Positions 19,234 through 27,087 of a stretch of 64,000 nt of DNA are shown here, in pieces. How positions within the stretch are numbered: position 1 is the stretch's first letter; each line of letters starts with the position of its first letter. Source of the stretch: an uncultured bacterium. GTDB lineage: Bacteria > Bacillota > Clostridia > Oscillospirales > Acutalibacteraceae. The stretch spans positions 30,222-94,221 of the forward strand of contig CAJMOH010000005.1 in assembly GCA_905215055.1 (NCBI GenBank), given 5' to 3'. Under the pieces are notes generated by a model that was given only the letters and a program-made list of their open reading frames with translations, did no database searches and was not told where the DNA came from. The position numbers were made by a program, and so were the translations under genes.

Positions 19234-19408
19234 CACGATTCCTCCCGCAGGATGTAGCCCGTCCCCCGCACGGTGTGGATGAGAGGCGAGGAAAAGGGCC
19301 GGTCAATCTTGTTGCGCAGGTAGCGGATGTACACATCCACTACGTTGGAATCGTACTGGAAGTCATAGTTCCACACATGGTCCGCTATTTGAGAGCGAGT
19401 GAGCATCC
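19233..19408 (-). pseudogene. Response regulator C-terminal fragment (winged helix)
   Basis: The minus strand encodes the last ~57 residues of an OmpR-family regulator: LTRSQIADHVWNYDFQYDSN, DVYIRYLRNKID, then IHTVRGTGYILREES and stop, overlapping the kinase start (TGATG). Upstream of LTRS the similarity stops abruptly at ~19405, where the start of the plus-strand glycosidase gene lies. The receiver domain and half of the DNA-binding domain are missing, so this is a deletion or rearrangement junction. The fragment was too short to be called by length but the motif match is clear. Confidence 0.8.
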
Positions 19409-20491
19409 ATGACCAGGCAAAAATCGCGTAAAAGGGTTGTCATGAGGGCGGCAGCGGCGGCGCTGGACCTGGTCCTGGCGACGGGAACCGTACTCTCGGT
19501 GTATTACTGCAACTATCTGGCGCCGGTAAGGTTCTCTGTTCCCGCCTCTCTTTCCGCCAGCCGGGACGCCCAGTCCCCGCTGCCCGGACTGGGCTCTCTG
19601 ATGTCGGACGGGCTGAATTTGGGGGACGGCGTTTCCCTTACAACAGGGGACGCCGTTTCTCAGGACGGCTCGGAAATGGCCCCGGTGACCATCTCCGGCA
19701 CCCCGGCGGACCTGAGCGGAAAATTCGCGGATAAGTTTTCCAGCAAAACCACAGCCACAGCCAGCACCTACCAAAGCAAGGACCTGGCCATCAGCGTCAC
19801 CCAACACTCCTTTGGCGCGGGCCAGGATCAGGTGACCTACTACATTGCTGACGTGTACACCTCCAACCTGAGCTGCTTTAAAACCTATTTCGCCAAAAAT
19901 GTCTACGGCTCCGGTTTTAATGAGCATATCACCGACATGAGCGCCGACGTGAAGGCCGTGCTGGCTGTCAACGGGGATTCCTACTGCTACAACCGCTCTC
20001 ACACAGCCGGTCCCTTAATCCGCAACGGGGTGATCTACCGGGCGGAGGCCACCACCTCGGACGTGTGCGTGCTCTACAACAGCGGGGAAATGCGAACCTT
20101 TTCTCCCGATCAGTTTGACCTCAAGCAAGTGGCGGCCGGCGGAGCCTATCAAAGCTGGACCTTTGGCCCCCGGCTGCTGGACGACAATGGCCGGGCCATG
20201 ACGGAATTTAACACCTGGGACTACATTCGCAAGTCCCACCCCCGCACCGCCATCGGTTATTATGAGCCAGGCCATTACTGCCTGGTAGTGGTGGACGGCC
20301 GCCAGGAGGGCTACTCCCGGGGCATGACCCTGCCAGAGCTTTCCCAGCTGTTCCAGGATCTGGGCTGCAAGGCGGCCTATAACCTGGACGGGGGCCACTC
20401 CACCATGATGGCCATGGACGGCCGGCTGGTCAACAGGCCCTATAAGGACACCCACGAAATTGTGGACTGCCTGTACGTTGGGGAGGTGTAG
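19409..20491 (+). CDS. Phosphodiester glycosidase family (NAGPA-like) membrane-anchored protein
   Basis: 360 aa. A basic N-terminus and hydrophobic stretch (about residues 12-32) form a signal anchor. The C-terminal ~230 residues are an NAGPA domain: VNGDSYCYNR, GVIYRAE, RTAIGYYEPGHYCLVVVDGR and the hallmark NLDGGHSTMM. Family members cleave or bind phosphodiester-linked sugars and often sit in exopolysaccharide or teichoic-acid loci. The start is uncertain: ATG 19409 lies exactly at the broken response regulator junction and has no clear ribosome site, whereas ATG 19442 has AAAGGG 5 nt upstream. Confidence 0.85.
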   Translation: MTRQKSRKRVVMRAAAAALDLVLATGTVLSVYYCNYLAPVRFSVPASLSASRDAQSPLPGLGSLMSDGLNLGDGVSLTTGDAVSQDGSEMAPVTISGTPADLSGKFADKFSSKTTATASTYQSKDLAISVTQHSFGAGQDQVTYYIADVYTSNLSCFKTYFAKNVYGSGFNEHITDMSADVKAVLAVNGDSYCYNRSHTAGPLIRNGVIYRAEATTSDVCVLYNSGEMRTFSPDQFDLKQVAAGGAYQSWTFGPRLLDDNGRAMTEFNTWDYIRKSHPRTAIGYYEPGHYCLVVVDGRQEGYSRGMTLPELSQLFQDLGCKAAYNLDGGHSTMMAMDGRLVNRPYKDTHEIVDCLYVGEV

Positions 20492-20494
20492 GTT

Positions 20495-20818
20495 ATGGCA
20501 AGGCTGTTTCAGATCGCCGCTCACTGTTCCATCATACTTGCCTTGTGCATGGTGACCTTTGAGGTGCTGGACTGGTTTAACCCCTACATGAATTTTCTGG
20601 GCCTGCCCATTTCCACAGGGCTGCTTCTGGCCTTCTGCCTGCTGGCGGTGCTTCAGGCTCTCCGAACGCTGTACTGCGAGGAAAGGCTGGCCTCTCTTCG
20701 CCAGGAGCTGGGAGAGCTGAGAAAGGTCCGCCCCCGCGGCAAAGGCAGCAAATCCCTGAAAAAATCCGCCAGGCAGCCAGAGCCTCTCTCCGCCCAGGCC
20801 GGAGAACGGGCGCCATAA
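20495..20818 (+). CDS. Small two-helix membrane protein, unknown function
   Basis: 107 aa beginning 3 nt after the glycosidase stop (GGGGAGG before the ATG), so co-transcribed. Two hydrophobic segments (about residues 8-24 and 36-56) are followed by a charged, probably cytoplasmic coiled-coil-like tail (EERLASLRQELGELRK) and a basic/Pro-rich end. No family recognised. Close coupling suggests it accompanies the glycosidase. Confidence 0.65.
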   Translation: MARLFQIAAHCSIILALCMVTFEVLDWFNPYMNFLGLPISTGLLLAFCLLAVLQALRTLYCEERLASLRQELGELRKVRPRGKGSKSLKKSARQPEPLSAQAGERAP

Positions 20819-21190
20819 AGGCCAGGGGGCCGGGAATACTCCCGGCCCCTTCCCCTGTCCTCCTGGACGGCCCTGCCGCCGGAGCAGCGCTCCACCCTGT
20901 TTTACCTGCTGGTGGGAACAGTGGGGATTCAGGCGGTGTTCAAGGCCAGCTGGCCCATGGACCGCCTGCGGGCGTTTCTCTGCGCCACCATGACAGCGGG
21001 CTTTTACGCCGCCGTCCTGCTGCTGCGGGCAAGGCTCCAGGTAGCGCTGCCTTCGGCGGGAACCCTTTGGCTGCTGCTGGGCCTCGCGGCGTTCAGTTTC
21101 CTGGTGGAACGCGCCGCCACGTTCATCCTTCGCCTGGCAGGCCGAAGAACCTCCCAGAAGAAGGAGCGCCATCAGCAGGACGCCTGGTAA
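20819..21190 (+). pseudogene. Membrane protein tail, possibly C-terminus of a P-type ATPase
   Basis: Immediately after the TAA of the preceding gene the same frame stays open to 21190. It encodes LPPEQRSTLFYLLVGTVGIQ, then FKASWPMDRLRAFLCATMT and two strongly hydrophobic helices, ending in a basic tail. The helix-loop pattern reminds me of the last membrane segments of HAD-type cation ATPases, but I cannot confirm this. The only candidate start (GTG 20912) lies inside a hydrophobic segment and has no good ribosome site, so I treat it as a gene remnant rather than a complete gene. Confidence 0.4.
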
Positions 21191-21217
21191 ATCCATCCAA
21201 CCAAATCTCAGCGAAAA

Positions 21218-21247
21218 ACAGCCACCGGAAAGGGCGGCTGTTTTTTT
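21218..21247 (+). terminator. Terminator
   Basis: ACAGCC (21218-21223) pairs with GGCTGT (21236-21241), followed by seven T. It closes the plus-strand glycosidase group. Confidence 0.75.
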
Positions 21248-21303
21248 CGGATCTGCTCCCCGGGAAGTCTCCTCTGTTCAGCCTCTCGGCTTTCTGGGAA
21301 AAC

Positions 21304-21337
21304 AAAAAAGCGGGACGCTGAAAACCGTCCTGCCCGC
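21304..21337 (-). terminator. Terminator of the HtrA pseudogene
   Basis: On the minus strand GCGGG..GGACG pairs with CGTCCCGC and is followed by TTTTTTG, directly after the PDZ-domain stop codon. Confidence 0.7.
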
Positions 21338-21348
21338 TGCTCTCATCC

Positions 21349-22071
21349 TTATGGAAGCTGGCCCCAAACCCCGCCATAGGGAAAAGACCCGCTGTCCGCC
21401 TGCTGCCGGCCTTGGGAGGCTGGAGCGGCCCCCCAGGTCACGGACACCGTCTTTGTCTGCCCGGCGCGCGTCACAGTGAACTGGGAGGTGTCCCCCGCGG
21501 AGAAAGTCTTTTTCACGGCGGTGAAATCTGTCATGGACTGAATGTTTGTCCCGTCAATTTGTGTGATGATGTCCCCCGCCTGAAGTCCCGCCGCAGCCGC
21601 CGGGCCTCCGGTCTCCACCGCGTACAGATAGACCCCGGGAACCAGCCCTGCCTGCTGGGACATCTGGGCGTTGACCGTCCCCGCCATAGGTGGTCACCTC
21701 CACGGTGGAGGCGTCCTTTACCACATGATAGTTGGTGAGGATGTAGCCATCGCCGCTGAGAATAAACCCAGAGCCGCTGGAGGCGGACTGCACCGGCTGG
21801 CCGAAAATATTCCCCCCCCGCCTGGGAGGTGGTATTGATGGAAACCACGCTGTTTACAGCGGCGGCATACACCTGGCTGTCGCTTAGAGAGGCGCCGGAG
21901 GCGGCGGTATTGAGAATCACCGGAGTGACAGAGGCGCTCTGTCCGGCAGGAGCGCCGATTCCTCCCAAAGCGCACCAGACTGTGCCCGCGCCCGCAGCGC
22001 CGCCCAGCAGGCAGAGGGACAAAGCCGCGGCCGCCTCCAACGGGCCGCTCTTGTCTAGAAGCCAAGAGAAC
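21349..22071 (-). pseudogene. HtrA/DegP-like serine protease, internally deleted and frameshifted
   Basis: Three pieces in different frames: an N-terminal membrane segment with SDSQVYAAAVNSVVSINTTS; a middle piece with GSGFILSGDGYILTNYHVV, the HtrA catalytic-His region, ending at VEVTTYGG; and a C-terminal PDZ domain (YAVETGGPAAAAGLQAGDII). The catalytic Asp and Ser regions (~130-150 residues in the family) are absent: the deletion junction at ~21688 joins TTYGG directly to the PDZ and shifts frame. A second frameshift is in a run of eight C/G at 21812-21819, where seven would restore the frame. The start is unclear (TTG near 22065, after AAGGAGG). Confidence 0.85.
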
Positions 22072-22113
22072 AAACCTCCTTCTCCCGGGGCGAAACCCAG
22101 CCGAAGGCCTTCC

Positions 22114-22440
22114 CTATGTTCTGCTTGCCTTGTAGGCCGTTCCCCACTGCTCCATGGCGGCAATGATGGGCCGCATGGATTCCCCCAGCGGGCTCAGGGA
22201 GTATTCCACCCGGGGCGGCACCTCGGGATACACCCTGCGGGTGACCAGGCCGTCCTCCTCCATAGAGCGCAGGCTGTCGGTGAGCACCTTTTGGCTGATT
22301 CCCTCCAGATTTTTTTGCAGCTCGTTAAAGCGCCAGGGCCGGGCCAGCAGGTTCCGCAGAATCAACAGCTTCCACTTGCTTCCAATCAGTTGCACCGTGG
22401 TCGCCACGGGACAGGCCGGCAAATCTTCTTTTCTTACCAT
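22114..22440 (-). CDS. HxlR-family winged-helix transcriptional regulator
   Basis: 108 aa from ATG 22440 (GGAGGTG 5 nt upstream; a longer reading from 22569 lacks a site). The HxlR domain is complete: CPVATTVQLIGSKWKLLILR, LLARPWRFNELQKNLEGIS, KVLTDSLRSMEEDGLVTR and the beta-wing VEYSLSPLGESM. The Cys in PACPV is the position that senses redox or electrophiles in HypR/YodB-type members. It is divergent from the ACGX peptide gene and probably controls that promoter. Confidence 0.92.
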   Translation of the reverse strand: MVRKEDLPACPVATTVQLIGSKWKLLILRNLLARPWRFNELQKNLEGISQKVLTDSLRSMEEDGLVTRRVYPEVPPRVEYSLSPLGESMRPIIAAMEQWGTAYKASRT

Positions 22441-22583
22441 ATCCACACCTCCGCATACACAAGAAACATCTTGCACTCTGTGAAAAATTATAGCCTCCCG
22501 GCGCCGCCGTTGCAAGGGAGTCACTCCGGCGCGAAAAAATTTTTCCAAGGTTTTCCCCAGGCGGCGCAAAGCTTACAAAAAGG

Positions 22584-22595
22584 TAACCCAGGTTA
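22584..22595. promoter_or_regulatory. Palindrome TAACC-CA-GGTTA, likely HxlR operator
   Basis: A perfect 12-bp inverted repeat in the divergent region between the HxlR gene and the ACGX peptide gene, followed by AAAAAGTGCGTACTTG. It lies just upstream of the -35 of the peptide promoter. HxlR regulators bind such dyads near divergent promoters; occupancy here is inferred. Confidence 0.5.
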
Positions 22596-22610
22596 TAAAA
22601 AAGTGCGTAC

Positions 22611-22638
22611 TTGTGAGGGACTTAAAAATTCGTACAAT
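22611..22638 (+). promoter_or_regulatory. Promoter of the ACGX peptide operon
   Basis: TTGTGA (22611-22616), a 16-nt spacer, TACAAT (22633-22638). GTAC sequences at 22607-22610 and 22632-22635 bracket it and may be part of a regulator site. Confidence 0.55.
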
Positions 22639-22694
22639 GATAAGCACAGAGAGCGAAGCGGCACTCTGAATCCACAATATGGAGGTACAAACTT

Positions 22695-22928
22695 ATGGCA
22701 CTTTCTAATCTCTTTGGATGGAGCAAGAAGGACGATACGGCTCCCGCCGCTGCTTGCGGTACCGCCTGCGGCGCAGCCGATAAGCCGGAGGAAAAGCCCG
22801 CTGCCTGCGGTTCTGCCTGCGGGGCCGGCGACAAGCCCGCCGGGGCTCCCGCTGCCTGCGGTGCGGCCGATAAGCCGGAAGAAAAGCCTGCCGCCTGCGG
22901 TTCCGCTTGCGGCGCTGGCGATAAGTAA
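22695..22928 (+). CDS. ACGX-repeat RiPP precursor-like peptide
   Basis: 77 aa. A short leader (ALSNLFGWSKKDDTAPAA) is followed by four blocks built from ACG-X units (ACGTACGA, ACGSACGA, ACGA, ACGSACGA), seven ACGX in all, separated by acidic/Pro spacers such as DKPEEKPA and DKPAGAPA. This is the layout of the NCBI 'ACGX-repeat peptide' family that co-occurs with a dedicated radical SAM/SPASM enzyme, which is the next gene. The Cys residues are the probable modification sites. GGAGG lies 8 nt before the ATG. The product structure and role are not known. Confidence 0.9.
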   Translation: MALSNLFGWSKKDDTAPAAACGTACGAADKPEEKPAACGSACGAGDKPAGAPAACGAADKPEEKPAACGSACGAGDK

Positions 22929-23033
22929 TCTGTTCTATCTCCATCACACCCGTTCCCGGCGGGAAGCTGCCTGCCGGGAACACACGAAATCTTATTCGGT
23001 CCATCCGATTTACTATAAGCGAGGTCAAAGACG

Positions 23034-24071
23034 ATGAAACAGTATTTTTCCTTTCAGTGGCACATCACCGATGCATGTGACCAGCGCTGCAAGCACTGCT
23101 ACATCTTCTCCGAGGATACCCGCAAACACCTGGATTCCATGACCTGGGAGCAGATGAGCGACACCTTTTTCAACTGCCTGGATTTCTGCCGGGTGTATGA
23201 CCGGCTGCCCTATTTCTACATCACCGGCGGCGACCCCATCCTGCACCCGGATTTCTGGAAGCTGCTGGCTCTCATGAAAGAGCATGGCGTTCCCTTCACC
23301 ATCCTGGGCAACCCCTTCCACCTGAACGATGAGGTCTGCCGCAGGCTGAAGGAATACGGCTGCGAGAAATACCAGCTTTCCTTGGACGGGATGCGTCAAA
23401 CCCACGACTGGTTCCGCAAGCCGGGCAGCTTTGACATCACCCTGGAGAAGATCGGCTGCATCAACCGGGCAGGCATCCGCAGCGTGGTAATGACCACCGT
23501 CTCCGGCACCAACATCGGCCAAGTGCCCGACATCATCGACGCGGTGGTCCAGGCCGGAGCCAATGTCTTTGCCTTTGCCCGCTACTGCCCCACCAGCGAG
23601 GAGAAGGACGTGGGCATTGCCCCCCAGCGTTACCGCCGGCTGCTGGCGGACTGCGACAAAAAGTTCAAGGCGTATGAGGCGGCGGGCTGCCAGACCTATT
23701 TCAACAAGAAGGACCACCTCTGGACACTGTACGAATACGAGACCGGCGCGTTCAAAATCCCGGAAACGGTGGAGGAGGGGGTGATCTACGGCGGCTGCAA
23801 CTGCGGCAACTGCCACCTGACCATTCTCCCCACCGGCGATATTTACGCCTGCCGCCGGGTGCAGAACAGCAGGGTGGGCAACGTGTTCGAAGACCGGCTG
23901 GCTGATGTCTGGGTCCGCCAGATGGAGGCCTACCGGGAGTACTCGAAGTTTGAAAAATGTTCCAAATGTGAGCTGCTGGCCTTCTGCCGGGGCTGTCCCG
24001 CGGTTGCCAGCGGCAAGAACGGCAATTTCTACGCCGCCGATCCCCAGTGCTGGAAGGAGGTAACACCATGA
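23034..24071 (+). CDS. Radical SAM/SPASM maturase of the ACGX peptide system
   Basis: 345 aa. The radical SAM motif CDQRCKHCY (Cys 15, 19, 22) binds the catalytic 4Fe-4S cluster; GGDPILHP is the GGE-like SAM-binding strand. The C-terminal SPASM region holds Cys in GGCNCGNCHLTILPTGDIYAC and KCSKCELLAFCRGC, ending with PQCW, for auxiliary clusters. Length and layout match the ACGX-system rSAM family. It probably installs a modification (for example a thioether) on the ACGX Cys or neighbours. It lies 105 nt after the precursor gene and overlaps the oxidoreductase start by ATGA. Confidence 0.93.
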   Translation: MKQYFSFQWHITDACDQRCKHCYIFSEDTRKHLDSMTWEQMSDTFFNCLDFCRVYDRLPYFYITGGDPILHPDFWKLLALMKEHGVPFTILGNPFHLNDEVCRRLKEYGCEKYQLSLDGMRQTHDWFRKPGSFDITLEKIGCINRAGIRSVVMTTVSGTNIGQVPDIIDAVVQAGANVFAFARYCPTSEEKDVGIAPQRYRRLLADCDKKFKAYEAAGCQTYFNKKDHLWTLYEYETGAFKIPETVEEGVIYGGCNCGNCHLTILPTGDIYACRRVQNSRVGNVFEDRLADVWVRQMEAYREYSKFEKCSKCELLAFCRGCPAVASGKNGNFYAADPQCWKEVTP

Positions 24072-25030
24072 TCCCGAAAACGATGAAAGCCGTGGTCCTG
24101 ACCGGGCCTACACAGGCGGAAAATATCTGCTTGAGCGATGTGCCAGTCCCTCAGGTCCGCCCTGGCTGGGTGCTGATCAGAATACGGGCCTTCGGTCTGA
24201 ACCATTCGGAACAGATTCTCCGTCTCGGTGAAATTCAGGCGGACTACATCCAGAAGCCCATCATCCCCGGTATTGAGTGCGTGGGAGAAGTGGCCGACCC
24301 CTCCGACAGCTCTTTTCATACGGGTCAGAGGGCCGTTGCCCTCATGGGGGGAATGGGCCGCAGCTTCAACGGCAGCTACGCCCAATACGCCCTGCTGCCG
24401 GAAAGCCATGTATTCCCCGTGGAGACGGAACTTTCCTGGGAGAAGCTGGCGGCGGTGCCGGAAACCTATTTCACTGCCTGGGGTTCCCTGTTCCAGTGTT
24501 TACAGCTCCGCAAGGACGACACCCTTCTGGTGCGGGGCGGCACCTGCGCGCTGGGGTACGCAGCCATCCGCCTGGCAAAAGCCCTGGGCTGCCGGGTTAT
24601 CGCCACCACTCACAGAGAAAGGAAGCTGTCCTTGCTGAAGGAGGCGGACCAGGCCGTTTTGGATACCGGAACACTGGCGGGTTCCCTTTCCAGCGTCACC
24701 AAAGCCCTGGAGCTGGTAGGGCCAAAGACTCTTCGGGACACCCTGGGCTGCGTGGAAAAGGGCGGCATTGTCTGCAACACAGGCATTCTGGGGGGCGTTT
24801 CTGCCTTGCATGGCTTTGATCCCATCAAGGAGATTCCGGGCGGGATCTATCTGACGGGCTTTTTCTCCAACTATCCCACCCAGCAAACCATGACGGAGAT
24901 TTTTGCCTTTCTCAGCGGCCATCAGCTCACGCCGGATGTGGGGGCGGTCTATCCCTTTGAGGGGATCTCCCAAGCCCTTTTCGACATGGACCATCACAGG
25001 GTAAACGGAAAAATCGTGGTGCGGCTGTAA
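24068..25030 (+). CDS. Zinc-independent MDR-family alcohol dehydrogenase/quinone oxidoreductase
   Basis: 320 aa from ATG 24068 (AAGGAGG 7 nt upstream), overlapping the maturase stop. The GroES-like N-terminal half has RIRAFGLNHSEQILRLGEI and PGIECVGEV; the Rossmann half has LVRGGTCALGYAAIRLAKAL (NAD(P)H-binding). The zinc-ligand positions of classical alcohol dehydrogenases are lacking, as in quinone oxidoreductase-like (QOR) proteins. Such genes are frequent next to HxlR regulators and may detoxify quinones or enones. Its coupling with the maturase suggests co-regulation, though a direct role in peptide maturation is speculative. Confidence 0.85.
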   Translation: MIPKTMKAVVLTGPTQAENICLSDVPVPQVRPGWVLIRIRAFGLNHSEQILRLGEIQADYIQKPIIPGIECVGEVADPSDSSFHTGQRAVALMGGMGRSFNGSYAQYALLPESHVFPVETELSWEKLAAVPETYFTAWGSLFQCLQLRKDDTLLVRGGTCALGYAAIRLAKALGCRVIATTHRERKLSLLKEADQAVLDTGTLAGSLSSVTKALELVGPKTLRDTLGCVEKGGIVCNTGILGGVSALHGFDPIKEIPGGIYLTGFFSNYPTQQTMTEIFAFLSGHQLTPDVGAVYPFEGISQALFDMDHHRVNGKIVVRL

Positions 25031-25105
25031 GCGCGCGGCAAGAAGCTCTATGGGACAGCTGGACAGGGACGTTCCGCCGCGTGTTCAACCGCTCCCAGCT
25101 CCAAA

Positions 25106-25136
25106 CCAGGTCGGGATTTCCGGCCTGGTTCTTTTT
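25106..25136 (+). terminator. Terminator of the ACGX operon
   Basis: CCAGG (25106-25110) pairs with CCTGG (25124-25128) with inner CGG/CCG pairs, followed by TTCTTTTT. Confidence 0.7.
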
Positions 25137-25253
25137 ATATGTTTCAGGTATAGAAAACGATTACAACTAAGTATTTTACATAGCAAGGCTTCCCAGCTAT
25201 ACTTGAGAACAGAAACTCATCCCCCAGAATCAACGAGAAAGAAGGAGTCCCCC

Positions 25254-25763
25254 GTGAAACAATGGTTCTGTTGGCTCTTGGCCCTGCTGCTGGTTCTTTC
25301 CCTGACCGGCTGCGGCACCGCTGGAAATTCCAGCGTCCGTGAAATCTCCTCCGCCCTCAGCGCGGCAGAGGAACAAATCCCAGAAAGCTCCGCCTCTGCC
25401 CTGGAGAGCCAGCCCTCTTCCCAGCCGGAAAGCGCGGTTGAGGCTTCCCCGGAAGCGGCAGGGAGCGGCGTGCTCATCGCTTACTTTTCCTGGGCGGAAA
25501 ACGCCGTCATCGAGGGGGAGGTGGAGAATTTCAGCACCAATGAAAAGGTGTTCTACCCGCCCCAGGAGCTGGACACCAGCGATACGCCCCTGGCGGAAGG
25601 CGGCGCAGGCACCTTGGCCTACTACGCTCCCTGGGGAGATGTGGTGCTGTTTTACGACAGCTTTTCGGCCAACGGCTCCCTGTATGAGCTGGGAGAGGCC
25701 GTCTCCGGGGCGGAGAATATCGGACAAATGAGCGGGACCATCATCGTGGAAACAGTGGAATAA
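25254..25763 (+). CDS. Lipoprotein with cyclophilin-like fold domain (truncated flavodoxin-cyclophilin type)
   Basis: 169 aa from GTG 25254 with GAAGGAG upstream. A lipoprotein signal (KQWFCWLLALLLVLSLTGC) is followed by a Ser/Glu-rich linker. GVLIAYFSWAENAVIEGEVE is the start of a flavodoxin-like domain, but after ~20 residues the sequence passes to the C-terminal cyclophilin-like domain (YYAPWGDVVLFYDSF, LYELGEAV). In related gut Firmicute lipoproteins a whole flavodoxin lies between these; here ~120 residues seem missing, in frame. Likely extracellular; function unknown. Confidence 0.7.
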   Translation: MKQWFCWLLALLLVLSLTGCGTAGNSSVREISSALSAAEEQIPESSASALESQPSSQPESAVEASPEAAGSGVLIAYFSWAENAVIEGEVENFSTNEKVFYPPQELDTSDTPLAEGGAGTLAYYAPWGDVVLFYDSFSANGSLYELGEAVSGAENIGQMSGTIIVETVE

Positions 25764-26040
25764 AAGCCCTCTCAAGCTGGCGATGCTGCTGGACAGCGCC
25801 GCAAGAACGGGTCACCCGTCCGGGCGCGAAGAAGGCGGGCCGCTTGCGTAACCGCAATTTCACGGAAAAGGCCCTGGGTCTCTGGGCCGTCTGCCTGACC
25901 CCCGGCCGCACTCAGAATATCCCCCAGACAGAAAAAGTCCGTTTAACCGGCGTTCACTTTTTCCTTTCGCAATATGACTGCGCGTCCCTTGCGGCGCCCC
26001 TTCCCTTCTGCTATGATGATACACAAAAGGGAGTGTTGCT
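25764..26040. promoter_or_regulatory. Intergenic region with promoter of the XRE-TPR regulator
   Basis: No gene seen. TTGCGG (25989-25994), a 17-nt spacer and TATGAT (26012-26017) with an upstream TG form a promoter 24 nt before the next ATG. Confidence 0.55.
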
Positions 26041-27087
26041 ATGAAAGTGGGCCGGATCGTTCGAGAGCGGAGAAAAGCCCTTGGATTAACTCAAGAGCAG
26101 GTGGCGGAGGCGTTGGGAATCTCCGCTCCGGCGGTAAATAAATGGGAACGGGAGGTAAGCCTTCCGGACATCACCCTGTTGCCGCCGCTGGCCCGCCTGC
26201 TGGGCATCGATCTAAACACCCTGTTGTCCTTCCAAGAGAATCTGACCGATGGGGAGATCACACAGTTTGTCAACAGCCTGGACGAAACCGTGCAGCGCCA
26301 GGGCTATGACGCCGCCTTCCAAGCGGCTCGGGAGAAACTGCGGGAATTCCCCTCCTGCGACCGGCTGCGGTATGCCGCCGCCATGTACCTGAACGGGGCG
26401 CTGCTGCTGTATCCGCCTCCAGATCAGGCGCTGTATCAGCCCCAGCTGGAGCAATGGATACAAGACCTGGCGGAAAGCCCCGACCCAGAAATTCGCCAGG
26501 CGGCGCTGCCCATGCTGATCTCCCGCTTCCGGCAGCAGGGCGAGCTGGAAAAGGCCCGGCAGCTTATTGACTCCCTTGCCGCTCCCCTGGTGGACAAGGA
26601 AGAACAGCTGGCCAAGCTTTTGTCTCAGGAGCAGAAATGGGAGGAAGCCGCCTCTCTGTGGGAGCGCAGGGTTATGAAGCTGGCCACGGATTTGCAGACA
26701 GCCCTGCTCTACCTGATGGAAGCGGCCGAAAAGGAAGATCGCCGCCAGGACGCGGACAGCATTGTTCAGGTATACCGGCAGATGTCCCAAATAGCAGGCC
26801 TTGCCCCATGGACCGCGTATAACGGCCAGTTTCAGCTGGCTGTGTCGCGGCAAGACCCGCTTTTGTGCGCCGAAGCCCTGGAAAACATGGTTTCCTCCCT
26901 AAAGGAGTCCTGGCGTCCCTGGGAATCCTCTCTCTACCGCCACACACCTTCCAAGGAAAATGACCTTTCCCGCCGGCTGCTGGACCTGCTGGGGGAGGAG
27001 CTGGAGCAGGGCGATGACTTGGCGTTCCTGCGAAACACGCCGCAATACGAAACGCTGCTGGAGCTGTGGCAGCAGGATAACGCGTGA
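26041..27087 (+). CDS. XRE-family regulator with C-terminal helical repeats
   Basis: 348 aa. The N-terminal HTH (residues 1-65) is a clear XRE/Cro type: GRIVRERRKALGLTQEQVAE, ISAPAVNKWEREVSLPDITLL and LARLLGIDLNTLLSF. Residues ~75-345 form an all-helical region with TPR-like spacing (LEKARQLIDSL, EEAASLWERRVMKLA). Such helix-turn-helix/TPR proteins are common single-gene regulators of Firmicutes, sometimes responding to peptides. AAGGGAG precedes the ATG. It is monocistronic with a terminator about 95 nt downstream. Confidence 0.85.
   Translation: MKVGRIVRERRKALGLTQEQVAEALGISAPAVNKWEREVSLPDITLLPPLARLLGIDLNTLLSFQENLTDGEITQFVNSLDETVQRQGYDAAFQAAREKLREFPSCDRLRYAAAMYLNGALLLYPPPDQALYQPQLEQWIQDLAESPDPEIRQAALPMLISRFRQQGELEKARQLIDSLAAPLVDKEEQLAKLLSQEQKWEEAASLWERRVMKLATDLQTALLYLMEAAEKEDRRQDADSIVQVYRQMSQIAGLAPWTAYNGQFQLAVSRQDPLLCAEALENMVSSLKESWRPWESSLYRHTPSKENDLSRRLLDLLGEELEQGDDLAFLRNTPQYETLLELWQQDNA

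Noticed and set aside
22750..22928. CRISPR-like short repeats
   Set aside because: The repeats are unequal, in frame, without unique spacers, and encode the ACGX peptide.
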